In this document: positions 1 to 6,943 of the stretch, piece after piece
Numbering within the stretch: the stretch's first letter is position 1
How the letters are laid out: every line of letters starts with the position of its first letter
Assembly: GCA_017549325.1 (NCBI GenBank)
Contig: JAFYVA010000004.1
Span: 1 to 9,080 of the forward strand
Source: Oscillospiraceae bacterium
GTDB taxonomy: Bacteria; Bacillota_A; Clostridia; Oscillospirales; Oscillospiraceae
Reading direction: 5' to 3'
DNA length: 9,080 bases
Program-made: the position numbers and the translations under genes
Notes under the pieces: model-generated
The model's input: the letters and a program-made list of their open reading frames with translations, nothing else
Database searches by the model: none
Told to the model about the DNA's origin: nothing

Positions 1-518
1 CCATGGGTCTGACTCCTCTGGAGGGCCTGATGATGGGCACTCGCTCCGGCAGCCTTGACCCCGGAATCATCGAGTATATCGCCCACAAGGAGAACCTGTC
101 TCTGGAAGAGGTCATGCGCGTGCTGAACAAGGAGTCCGGCGTGCTGGGTCTTTCCGGCGTGTCCAGCGACTTCCGTGATCTGATTGAGGCCAGCAAGAAC
201 GGCAACAAGCACGCTACCGAGGCTGTCGAGGCCTTCTGCTACCGTGTTGCCAAAAAGATCGGCTCCTATGTGGCCGCTCTGAACGGCGTGGACGCCATCG
301 CTTTCACCGCCGGTATCGGCGAGAACTCCGCTCCCGTCCGTAAGATGGTGTGCGAGTATCTGGGCTATCTGGGTATCCAGCTGCAGGAGGAGAACAACCA
401 GCTGCGCGGCAAGGAAGTGCGCATCTCCACCGCCACTTCCAAGGTGGCTGTGTATGTCATCCCCACCAACGAGGAGCTGGCCATCGCCCGCGAGACCGCC
501 GCTCTGGTGAAGAAGTAA
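1..518 (+). CDS. ackA: Acetate kinase, C-terminal part (5' end outside window)
   Basis: Acetate kinase interconverts acetyl phosphate + ADP and acetate + ATP in the cytoplasm, the ATP-yielding last step of acetate fermentation. About 171 residues are visible from a protein that is usually near 400, so this is roughly the C-terminal 40%. The ATG at position 3 is internal: it matches the conserved [16 protein letters not shown] stretch in the middle of the family, and the two bases before it are the end of a Ser/Thr-type codon. Visible motifs (residues counted from that ATG) are the active-site arginine in GTRSG (R14), the nucleotide-site segment FTAGIGENS (101-109) and the PTNEE segment (154-158) that carries the magnesium-linked glutamate. 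The gene ends with TAA, followed about 20 bases later by a terminator shared with the convergent ygfK. Identification is secure; promoter and start are not in the window. Confidence 0.97.
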   Translation, partial: MGLTPLEGLMMGTRSGSLDPGIIEYIAHKENLSLEEVMRVLNKESGVLGLSGVSSDFRDLIEASKNGNKHATEAVEAFCYRVAKKIGSYVAALNGVDAIAFTAGIGENSAPVRKMVCEYLGYLGIQLQEENNQLRGKEVRISTATSKVAVYVIPTNEELAIARETAALVKK

Positions 519-537
519 TTCTCTTAAACGAATGCAT

Positions 538-575
538 AAAAAATCCCCCCATCCTTGCGGATGGGGGATTTTTTT
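538..575. terminator. Bidirectional intrinsic terminator between ackA and ygfK
   Basis: An inverted repeat pairs 541-554 with 559-571 around a TTGC loop (555-558). The stem is C/G-rich, with six C against five G, so one base is bulged. On the + strand it is followed by a run of seven T (569-575). On the minus strand the complementary A-run at 538-543 gives six U. It therefore fits termination of both ackA (stop at 516-518) and ygfK (stop at 585-587), whose 3' ends face each other across 66 bases. Confidence 0.93.
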
Positions 576-584
576 GCTTACTTC

Positions 585-3539
585 TTACTTGTACAGATAG
601 CTGTACTTGTCGCGGATGCGGAGGATAAAGACCTCCAGATCAGCGGGCAGACCGTTCTTGGGATTGCTGAGATCGTAATCCTTGGGCTCACCGAAGAGAC
701 GGACGCGCACCTTGTCGCCGCCCAGGAACAGGACACCGGCATTGTGGGAGTCCACCATATCCTCAGCCGTCTGGAACAGCGTGAACTTATCAAGGCTGGG
801 TGCCGAATCGTAGGGGCAGAACTGGGTGCAGTTGCCGCACTCGTTGCACATCTTATCCACATGGAGGATCTGGTGCTTGCCGTTGGGCATGGCGATGGCG
901 ACATTGGCGCGGTTGGGGCAGGAATCGACGCAGTTCTCGCAGACGGTGGCGCACTGGAGGCAGCGCTCGGACTCGCGGCAGGGATAGCCGGCCATACGGA
1001 GGATGCCCTTCTTCTCCGAGGCGTCAGCCACGGTGGTGTAGGCCGCGGCGGGGATCTCGTAGACGTGGGGTGCGCCGATGACCTCGGTGGCAAAGCGGTA
1101 GGCATCGGCGATGCCCTCCACCACGGTGGCGGGGCCGCGCATGGCGTCGCCTGCGGCGTAGACGCCCTTCACGTTGGTCTTGAAGGCGGGGCGACCCTTC
1201 TTGTCAAGCTCCACGCCGTTTGCGCCCAGCAGGGCATCGTCCACCTGTTCACCCACGGCGGAGATCACCAGATCGCAGGGGATGGTGAAGTACTCACCCG
1301 TACCCACGGGACTGCGGCGGCCGGAATCATCGGCCTCACCCAGCACCATCTTCTCGCAGGTCAGCACGCCGTCGGCCTGCTTCACGGGGGCTGCCAGCTC
1401 GGCAAACTCCACGCCGTCGGCCATAGCCAGATACAGCTCGTGCTCGTCGGCGGGCATATACTTCTTGGTGCGGCGGTAGACGATGGTCACCGTCTTGGCA
1501 CCGCTGCGCTTGGCAAGGCGGGCGGCATCCATAGCGGTGTTGCCGGCGCCCACCACGGCCACATTACCGCAAACGGCGATATTGCCGGCCTTGACGCCCT
1601 TCATCCACTGGATGGCACCGGCCACAGCACCCTCGATATCGAGGCGGCCGGCCTTCCATGCGCCAACGGCGAAGAGGATGTGGGTATAGCCCATGGCCTT
1701 CAGCTCCGCCACAGAGGGGGCGGGTGCGCCGCAGCGTACCTCCACGCCCTGCTTCTCCATGAGGGCAATATCCTTCTCGATGGTCTCCTCGGCAATACGG
1801 AAAGAGGGGATCACATGGCGGGGCACGCCGCCGAGGGTGGCCTCACGCTCGAAAATGGTGGTCTCCACGCCGCCACGGGCCAGGAAGTAAGCCGCAGCCA
1901 TACCGGTGGGGCCGCCGCCGATGATGGCGGCCTTCTTCCCTGCCACCTTCTTGGCGGGCTTCATGGAGGCCATCACCGTCTCGAAGCCCTTCTCCGCGGC
2001 AACCAGCTTGGCATCGCGGATATGGACAGACTCGTCATAGAAGTTGCGGGAGCACTTGTTCTGGCAGCGGTGTGCGCAGATGGTGCCGGTAATGAAGGGC
2101 AGAGGATTCTTCTCGGTGATGAGCTTCAGGGCGGGGCCGTACAGGCCCTTGCCCACCAACTCGATGTACTCGGGGATATCCTGCTCGATGGGGCAGCCGC
2201 CCTTACAGGGTGCGGAGAAGCAATCCAGCCAGGGGACCTTCTTCTCGCTCTTGCGCTTCGGCAGCGGCTTGATGGGCTTGACATGGTGATAGTCGGTGTG
2301 GGAGGCGGTGCTGAGGGCGCAGATGGCCTCGGTATCGGTGCCGGAGAAGGGCTTATAGGGCATATCCTGCACCTTCTCCACCATCTGATGCAGACGGTTA
2401 TAGCCGCCGGACTTGAGGATGGTGGTGGCCACGGTGATGGGCCAGATACCGGCATCGAAGAGCTTGTCGCAGTTGAAATACTCCGCGCCGCCGGCGAAGG
2501 AGATCCGCATCTTGCCCTTGAACTGGCGGGAGATGCGGTGGCACATCTCGATGGTAAGGGGATACAGGGAGCGGCCCGACATATACATCTCGTTGTTGGG
2601 CAGCTCGCCGCGGGTGGTATCCACGGGGAAGGTGTTGGAAAGCTTCAGGCCGAACTCGAGGCCGAGGCTGTCGGCCAGTGCCTGCAGGCGCTCGAACATG
2701 GGCACCGCGTCACACCACTGGAGATCCTCACGGAAATGGTGATCGTCAAAGACGATGTAGTCGTAGCCCATGCTGTCGAGGGTACGGCGTGCCGTCTCAT
2801 AGCCGAGGATGGTGGGGTTGCACTTGACGAAGGTATGCAAGCCCTTCTCCGTCAGCAGATAGGAGGCGATGCGCTCGATCTCATCGGGGGGACAGCCGTG
2901 GAGGGTGGAGACGGTGACGGAGCGGCTCACGCGGGGAGAGATGGCGTCGATATAGGCGCTCTCTTCGGGGAACATCTCCTTCAACACCGCCTTGCACTCG
3001 GCGAAGATGGCGGTCTTGTTGGCGTCCATCATACCCTCGAGATAGGTGTTCACCTTCTCGCCCTTGATACCCTCGAGATCGTAGCCCACGGACATATTGA
3101 ACACGAATCCGTCGGAATCGCCGAGCCCGTAGACCTTGGACATGACCTTCAGAGCGCACCATGCCTTGATGTACTCGTCCATGGCCTGGGGCACCGTCAG
3201 CTCGGTGGACCACTCCTGATTGTAGCCCTCGTCATTGGCGAGGATGCAGGGGCGGGGCACGCAGGCGGCCAGTTCAGCGCCGTCCATCTTCTGCACCGTC
3301 TTGACCTCGAAGAAACGGGCGCCGGCCACATAGGCGGCGATGATGTTCTGAGCCAGCTGGCTGTTGGGGCCGGCGGCGGGGCCGAAAGGCGTCTCGATGC
3401 GCTCGCCGAAGATGGGCAGACTCTTGCCGTCTGCGCGATAGGTCTTGTAAATGCCGAAAATCTTACCCTCGGTGGCGTACTCGGTGACCACCCAGTTCAT
3501 CAGGGAAGAAAACGGAATGGGATACATTTTCTCAGACAT
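585..3539 (-). CDS. ygfK: YgfK-type multidomain Fe-S flavoprotein oxidoreductase (putative selenate reductase subunit)
   Basis: This 984-residue protein matches E. coli YgfK (about 1030 residues) along its whole length as I recall that sequence, for example in GPAAGP, NMSVGY and LEGIKG. Residues 1-420 resemble a dihydroorotate/dihydropyrimidine dehydrogenase-type barrel. Residues 440-496 carry GltD-like Fe-S cysteines (C440, C445, C449, C488, C492, C496). An FAD-binding Rossmann motif GGGPTG is at 541-546, an NAD(P)-type GAGNTAMDAAR at 664-674, and the flavoprotein signature AGDAMRGP at 797-804. The C-terminus has two ferredoxin-like clusters, CxxCxxxCxxC plus CP at 860-875 and CxxCxxCxxxCP at 898-909. 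It is probably a cytoplasmic NAD(P)H-linked electron-transfer enzyme. YgfK was first linked to selenate reduction, and gut-bacterial studies tie it to anaerobic urate/purine breakdown; the actual substrate is uncertain. An AGGAGGAG site (3545-3552) sits 5 bases before the ATG, and ssnA ends 26 bases upstream, so the two are co-transcribed. Confidence 0.93.
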   Translation of the reverse strand: MSEKMYPIPFSSLMNWVVTEYATEGKIFGIYKTYRADGKSLPIFGERIETPFGPAAGPNSQLAQNIIAAYVAGARFFEVKTVQKMDGAELAACVPRPCILANDEGYNQEWSTELTVPQAMDEYIKAWCALKVMSKVYGLGDSDGFVFNMSVGYDLEGIKGEKVNTYLEGMMDANKTAIFAECKAVLKEMFPEESAYIDAISPRVSRSVTVSTLHGCPPDEIERIASYLLTEKGLHTFVKCNPTILGYETARRTLDSMGYDYIVFDDHHFREDLQWCDAVPMFERLQALADSLGLEFGLKLSNTFPVDTTRGELPNNEMYMSGRSLYPLTIEMCHRISRQFKGKMRISFAGGAEYFNCDKLFDAGIWPITVATTILKSGGYNRLHQMVEKVQDMPYKPFSGTDTEAICALSTASHTDYHHVKPIKPLPKRKSEKKVPWLDCFSAPCKGGCPIEQDIPEYIELVGKGLYGPALKLITEKNPLPFITGTICAHRCQNKCSRNFYDESVHIRDAKLVAAEKGFETVMASMKPAKKVAGKKAAIIGGGPTGMAAAYFLARGGVETTIFEREATLGGVPRHVIPSFRIAEETIEKDIALMEKQGVEVRCGAPAPSVAELKAMGYTHILFAVGAWKAGRLDIEGAVAGAIQWMKGVKAGNIAVCGNVAVVGAGNTAMDAARLAKRSGAKTVTIVYRRTKKYMPADEHELYLAMADGVEFAELAAPVKQADGVLTCEKMVLGEADDSGRRSPVGTGEYFTIPCDLVISAVGEQVDDALLGANGVELDKKGRPAFKTNVKGVYAAGDAMRGPATVVEGIADAYRFATEVIGAPHVYEIPAAAYTTVADASEKKGILRMAGYPCRESERCLQCATVCENCVDSCPNRANVAIAMPNGKHQILHVDKMCNECGNCTQFCPYDSAPSLDKFTLFQTAEDMVDSHNAGVLFLGGDKVRVRLFGEPKDYDLSNPKNGLPADLEVFILRIRDKYSYLYK

Positions 3540-3565
3540 GGTAACTCCTCCTATGTCATTATTTC

Positions 3566-4909
3566 TTAGTAAGTGCGGTTGTTCAGTGCGCCCCAGAGCT
3601 TCTTGGAGACCTCGAGGATACGGGCATTCTCGGCCAGCTCGTCGATGCCCACCAGCTCGCGATCCTTCATCAGCACACGGCCGTTACCGATGGTGGTGCG
3701 GCAGAGCTTACCGGTCATGCCAAAGAGGATGTGACCGTCGATGTTCTCGTCAGAGAAGGGAGTGTAGGGATAATAATCCATCACAATGATGTCGGCGGCG
3801 GCACCTGCCTTCAGCACACCCAGTTCCACGGGGAAGTACTTGCCCGCGAGGACGGCGTTGTTGCGGAAGAGCATATCGGTGACCTCGCACCATGCCACAT
3901 TGGGCAGGCAGGCGTGGAGACGCTGGACGCAGAGGGCAGCCTTGAGAGACTCCACCATGTCGTTGGTCCATGCATCGGTACCCAGACCCACGGTGATGCC
4001 TGCGCGGGTCAAGGGCAGAACGGGGCAGACACCCACGGCGTTGGACATATTGGACTCGGGGTTGTTGACCACCATGGTGCCCGTTTCACGGATGATGTCG
4101 ATCTCTGCGGAGTTGACATGGATGCAGTGACCCAGCACCGTTTTCTCACCCAGAATGCCGTGATCCATCAGCCGCTTCACGGGACGGCAGCCGTAGTTGC
4201 GAAGGGAGTCATACACATCGTCCATACCCTCGGAGACGTGGATGTGGAAGCCGGTGCGGCCATTGTTGGCCTCCACCATCCGCTCGAAGGTCTTGTCGGA
4301 GATGGTGAAGAGAGCGTGACCGCCGAACATGGCCGAGAGCATGGGGTCCTTCTCCTTCTCGCAGTAGGAGATGAAGTCGGCGTTTTCCTTAATAGCCTGC
4401 AGGCACTTCTCCTCGCCGTCGCGGTCGGACACCTCGTAGCACAGGCAGGAGCGGATGCCGAACTTCTTGGCGCTCTCGGCAATCTGGAACAGAGATCCCG
4501 GGATCTCGGCATAGGCAGCGTGGTGATCGAAGATAGTGGTGACGCCTTGCTTGATGCAGTCAATATACAGGGCATCGGCACTGGCGCGACTGCCCTCGAG
4601 GGTCAGCTTGCGATCCATGGCCCACCAGGTACCGTCCAGCACCTCGTAGAAATTGGTGGGGTTGTTGCCCACGATGCTCAATCCGCGGGCCAGAGCGGAG
4701 TAGATATGGGTGTGTGCGTTAATGAAGGCGGGCATGATGACGCCGCCGCGGGCATCGATCACCTCAGCATCGGCGTACTTGCTGCGGAGAACGCTCTCCT
4801 CACCCACTTCCACGATCTTGGTGCCCTCAAAGGCCACGGCACCGTGTTCATAATAACCCTTTCCCTCGCTGTCGCGGGTAATGAGCCGTCCGTTTGTAAC
4901 CAGATACAT
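3566..4909 (-). CDS. ssnA: SsnA-type putative aminohydrolase (amidohydrolase superfamily)
   Basis: This 447-residue protein belongs to the ATZ/TRZ-like branch of the amidohydrolase superfamily and resembles E. coli SsnA (442 residues) throughout. Metal-site candidates are the HxH pair H66/H68 in NAHTH, H224 in FHIHVSE with E227 as likely catalytic glutamate, H261 in GHCIH and D312 in GLGTDAW. The segment FDHHA (128-131 region) is also shared with SsnA. Such enzymes hydrolyse C-N bonds of ring amines or ring amides. In E. coli, ssnA lies beside ygfK in a purine-catabolism region, but its exact substrate is not settled. The start at 4909 is chosen because it has a perfect AGGAGG 7 bases upstream and gives the family length. 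The frame stays open to a TTG at 5065, but that extension falls inside a structured leader and resembles nothing. It is the first gene of the ssnA-ygfK operon, with order reversed relative to E. coli as I recall it. Confidence 0.92.
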   Translation of the reverse strand: MYLVTNGRLITRDSEGKGYYEHGAVAFEGTKIVEVGEESVLRSKYADAEVIDARGGVIMPAFINAHTHIYSALARGLSIVGNNPTNFYEVLDGTWWAMDRKLTLEGSRASADALYIDCIKQGVTTIFDHHAAYAEIPGSLFQIAESAKKFGIRSCLCYEVSDRDGEEKCLQAIKENADFISYCEKEKDPMLSAMFGGHALFTISDKTFERMVEANNGRTGFHIHVSEGMDDVYDSLRNYGCRPVKRLMDHGILGEKTVLGHCIHVNSAEIDIIRETGTMVVNNPESNMSNAVGVCPVLPLTRAGITVGLGTDAWTNDMVESLKAALCVQRLHACLPNVAWCEVTDMLFRNNAVLAGKYFPVELGVLKAGAAADIIVMDYYPYTPFSDENIDGHILFGMTGKLCRTTIGNGRVLMKDRELVGIDELAENARILEVSKKLWGALNNRTY

Positions 4910-4917
4910 AGTGGTAA

Positions 4918-4923
4918 CCTCCT
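4918..4923 (-). promoter_or_regulatory. Ribosome binding site that fixes the ssnA start
   Basis: On the minus strand the sequence AGGAGG lies 8 bases before the ATG at 4909 (first base to spacing of 8 including the TTACCACT spacer). It supports the 447-residue start over the longer open frame running to 5065, which has no comparable site. Confidence 0.85.
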
Positions 4924-4963
4924 GCAAAATATCAGTTTTCTCCCTAAGTCTATCACCGGGGAT

Positions 4964-5004
4964 AAGAAAAAATGTTCCAAATCCCCCGCTGGGATTTGAA
5001 ACAC
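4964..5004 (-). terminator. Intrinsic terminator inside the ssnA 5' leader (attenuator)
   Basis: On the minus strand, bases 5004-4991 (GTGTTTCAAATCCC) pair with 4985-4972 (GGGATTTGGAACAT) to give a 14-bp stem with only two G-U pairs and no mismatch. The loop is AGCGG (4990-4986). The stem runs directly into six U (4972-4967), then CUU. This is a textbook rho-independent terminator, but it lies downstream of the ssnA promoter and about 55 bases before the ssnA start codon. It is on the wrong side of the promoter to serve the mutase gene, which has its own terminator at 5136-5177. The natural reading is conditional premature termination of the ssnA-ygfK transcript. Confidence 0.88.
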
Positions 5005-5083
5005 TCAAGCGACCGCCGAGTGATAGTTGCAGCCCGTGCGCGCAGCACTTCGTTACAGCTACCAATCTTAGATTGTTGGGTAA

Positions 5084-5112
5084 ATTATAACTGATTTTTT
5101 GTTAGTTTGCAA
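5084..5112 (-). promoter_or_regulatory. Predicted sigma-A-type promoter of ssnA-ygfK
   Basis: On the minus strand a consensus -10 box TATAAT (5089-5084) is preceded, after exactly 17 bases, by TTGCAA (5112-5107), which matches four of six positions of TTGACA. The spacer and the upstream region are A-rich. Transcription would start near 5077. The promoter sits between the mutase terminator and the attenuator-like leader, so it separates ssnA-ygfK from the upstream housekeeping genes. Confidence 0.8.
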
Positions 5113-5135
5113 GATTTTTTTGTAGCCTTTGTGCC

Positions 5136-5177
5136 AAAAATGAGCGCCCCTCTCTGTGCAAAACAGAGAGGGGGCAC
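5136..5177 (-). terminator. Intrinsic terminator of the mutase gene
   Basis: On the minus strand, 5173-5163 (CCCCTCTCTGT) pairs perfectly with 5157-5147 (ACAGAGAGGGG) around a TTTGC loop. With one bulged C (5174) the stem extends by three more pairs (5175-5177 with 5146-5144). Five U follow at 5140-5136 after three bases. It lies 34 bases past the stop codon of the mutase gene and ends its transcript before the ssnA promoter. Confidence 0.8.
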
Positions 5178-5210
5178 GATGTTAGAAATTATGTAAACCT
5201 ATGCGGTCGC

Positions 5211-6938
5211 TTACTCAGCCAGCGTTGCGGCCCATGCGGCGTACTTGGCGATGTTCGCATCGCGCTCGGCCTCGGTTGCGCCGAGGGTCAGGATGTAGAC
5301 CTTGACCTTAGGCTCAGTGCCGGAGGGACGCACCACCAAACTGGTGCCGTCAGCCATCTCATAGCGCAGCACATTGGAGCCGCTGAGCTCCATGGTGGTC
5401 TTCTTGCCGCACTCGACGCAGACCACGCTGCCGCTCTCGTAGTCCTTCTGCTCCTTCACCGCCACGCCGGCGATCTCCACGGGGGGCTTGGCCCGGAGGT
5501 CGGCCATCAGCTGTGCCATCTTGCGCAGGCCGTCAAGACCGGGCATCACCAGATTGAGGGTCTTTTCACCGTAGAAGCCGTACTTCCGGTAGAGGGACTC
5601 CATGGCATCGTTCAGCGTCATACCCTGATCGGCGTACCATGCGCCCATCTCGGTGAGCACCAATGCGGCGGTAACGGCATCCTTATCACGGACATAGTCG
5701 CCGTACATATAGCCGTTGGACTCCTCGAAGGCCATCAGCACGCTGCCCTCGCCGGCAGCTTCCAGCTGATCCTTCTTCTGCGCCAGGAACTTAAAGCCGG
5801 TGAAGGTATCGTAGCAGGCCACGCCGTTGGACTCGGCCACCTTGCGAACCATCTCGGTCGAAACGATGGACTTGAGGACGGCGGGATTCGCGGGCATCTT
5901 ACCGGCGCGCTTCCATGCGCCGATGGTGTAGTCCACCAGCAGGATGCCGATCTGGTTGCCGGAGAGCACCTTGAACTCGCCATTGCCGGTGTTGACCATG
6001 ATACCCACGCGGTCGGCATCGGGGTCGGAGCCCAGAATGAAGTCGGCACCCTCAGCCTTGGCAAGATCCACTGCCAGATAGAAACCCTCGGGGTTCTCGG
6101 GGTTGGGAGAGACCACGGTGGGGAAATCGCCGTCGATGACCATCTGCTGGGGGACGCAGATCACATGCTTCATGCCCAGGCGCTTCAGTGCCTCGGGGAT
6201 CAGCTGATAGCCGGTACCGTGGAAGGGCGTAAAGACCATCTTGAACTCGTCGGCCACCTTTTTCACCACGGCCTTGTCGCAGACCTGCGTCATCACATTG
6301 GCGAGGAATGCCTCGTCGGTCTCCTCACCCATGAGGACGATCTTACCGGCAGCGAGAGCCGCATCGTAATCCATGGTCTTGACGCAGGCAAACACATCCA
6401 GCTGGCGCATCTTCTTTGCCACCTCGTCGGCGTGCTCAGGGGGCAGCTGTGCGCCGTCCTCCCAGTATACCTTGTAGCCGTTGTACTCCTTGGGGTTGTG
6501 GCTGGCGGTAATGTTGATACCGGCGATGCAGCCATACTCACGGACGGCGAAGGACACCATGGGGGTAGGACGCATGGCAGAGAACAGACGCACGGGGATA
6601 CCGTTGGCAGCCAGCACGCAGGCAGCCTCACGGGCAAAGAGATCGGAATTGTTGCGGCAGTCGTAGCACAGGGCCACGCCGCGCGCCACAGCCTCGGCAC
6701 CCTGCTCCAGAATCACCTCGGCAAAGGACTGGGTAGCGTGACGGATAACATGGACATTCATGCGGTACAGACCCACGCCCATAATGCCGCGCAGACCGGC
6801 CGTACCGAAGGACAGGAGGTCAAAGAAGCGACCCTCGATCTCCTTGTCGTCATTGGCGATGGCGGCGAGTTCTGCCTTCTCGGTCTGGCTCAGCGCATCG
6901 CTATGTAACCACTTTTCATACTCTTTTTTGTAATCCAT
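5211..6938 (-). CDS. pgcA: Phospho-sugar mutase (phosphoglucomutase/phosphomannomutase, PgcA-like)
   Basis: This cytoplasmic alpha-D-phosphohexomutase moves phosphate between C1 and C6 of a hexose, most likely glucose, linking glycolytic glucose-6-phosphate with glucose-1-phosphate for polysaccharide and cell-wall precursor synthesis. The 575 residues fit the long Firmicutes PgcA type. All four catalytic signatures are intact and in order: the phosphoserine loop TASHNP with S146, the magnesium loop DPDADR (305-310), the sugar-binding loop EESNGY (405-410) and the phosphate-binding loop RPSGTEPK (537-544). FGTAGLRG (44-51) is the typical N-terminal segment. Substrate preference (glucose or mannose) cannot be read from sequence alone, so the symbol is by similarity. 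The ATG at 6938 follows an AGGAGG that overlaps the stop region of the DUF2007-like gene, 5 bases upstream, which indicates co-transcription and perhaps translational coupling. Confidence 0.93.
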   Translation of the reverse strand: MDYKKEYEKWLHSDALSQTEKAELAAIANDDKEIEGRFFDLLSFGTAGLRGIMGVGLYRMNVHVIRHATQSFAEVILEQGAEAVARGVALCYDCRNNSDLFAREAACVLAANGIPVRLFSAMRPTPMVSFAVREYGCIAGINITASHNPKEYNGYKVYWEDGAQLPPEHADEVAKKMRQLDVFACVKTMDYDAALAAGKIVLMGEETDEAFLANVMTQVCDKAVVKKVADEFKMVFTPFHGTGYQLIPEALKRLGMKHVICVPQQMVIDGDFPTVVSPNPENPEGFYLAVDLAKAEGADFILGSDPDADRVGIMVNTGNGEFKVLSGNQIGILLVDYTIGAWKRAGKMPANPAVLKSIVSTEMVRKVAESNGVACYDTFTGFKFLAQKKDQLEAAGEGSVLMAFEESNGYMYGDYVRDKDAVTAALVLTEMGAWYADQGMTLNDAMESLYRKYGFYGEKTLNLVMPGLDGLRKMAQLMADLRAKPPVEIAGVAVKEQKDYESGSVVCVECGKKTTMELSGSNVLRYEMADGTSLVVRPSGTEPKVKVYILTLGATEAERDANIAKYAAWAATLAE

Positions 6939-6943
6939 CCTCT

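Larger units (their letters stand above)
4910..5078 (-). promoter_or_regulatory. Structured 5' leader of ssnA-ygfK, candidate riboswitch/attenuator of unknown class
   Basis: From the predicted transcription start (about 5077) to the ssnA ATG there are about 170 nt of untranslated leader. By hand folding it holds: a small hairpin CAATC-TAA-GATTG (5075-5063) at the 5' end; a stem-loop in which TTG-(G)-TAGC (5065-5058) pairs with GCTGCAA (5033-5027), enclosing an asymmetric internal loop and a GTGC/GCAC hairpin (5048-5045 with 5039-5036); a hairpin CACTCGGC/GC-T-(T)-GAGTG (5022-5015 with 5010-5002) that touches the foot of the terminator; and then the terminator at 5004-4964. The first two share bases, so they may be alternatives. 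I looked for the purine-riboswitch core (paired loops plus the TTTCTACC-type junction) and did not find it. The class is not recognised; a leader-peptide or protein-binding mechanism is also possible. Confidence 0.65.

Noticed and set aside
585..3539. Glutamate synthase small subunit or dihydropyrimidine dehydrogenase as identity of the long minus-strand gene
   Set aside because: The central and C-terminal modules resemble those enzymes, but the N-terminal 420 residues and the overall order match YgfK from end to end.
555..3569. A 1004-codon open frame on the + strand, plus other long + frames at 3731-4999, 6165-6908 and 7799-8773
   Set aside because: They lie opposite ygfK, ssnA, the mutase and murA. 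Their translations are low-complexity (rich in G, A, H, L, D) and match no family, as expected for antisense shadows in GC-rich coding DNA.
4910..5065. In-frame 52-residue N-terminal extension of SsnA starting at a TTG (5065)
   Set aside because: It spans the structured leader and terminator, has no good ribosome binding site, and SsnA relatives begin where the AGGAGG-preceded ATG at 4909 is.
4910..5078. Known purine (guanine/adenine) riboswitch in the ssnA leader
   Set aside because: A TATAAT string is present, but the two GG-containing loops and the TTTCTACC-type junction of that class are not. The TATAAT is better explained as the -10 box.
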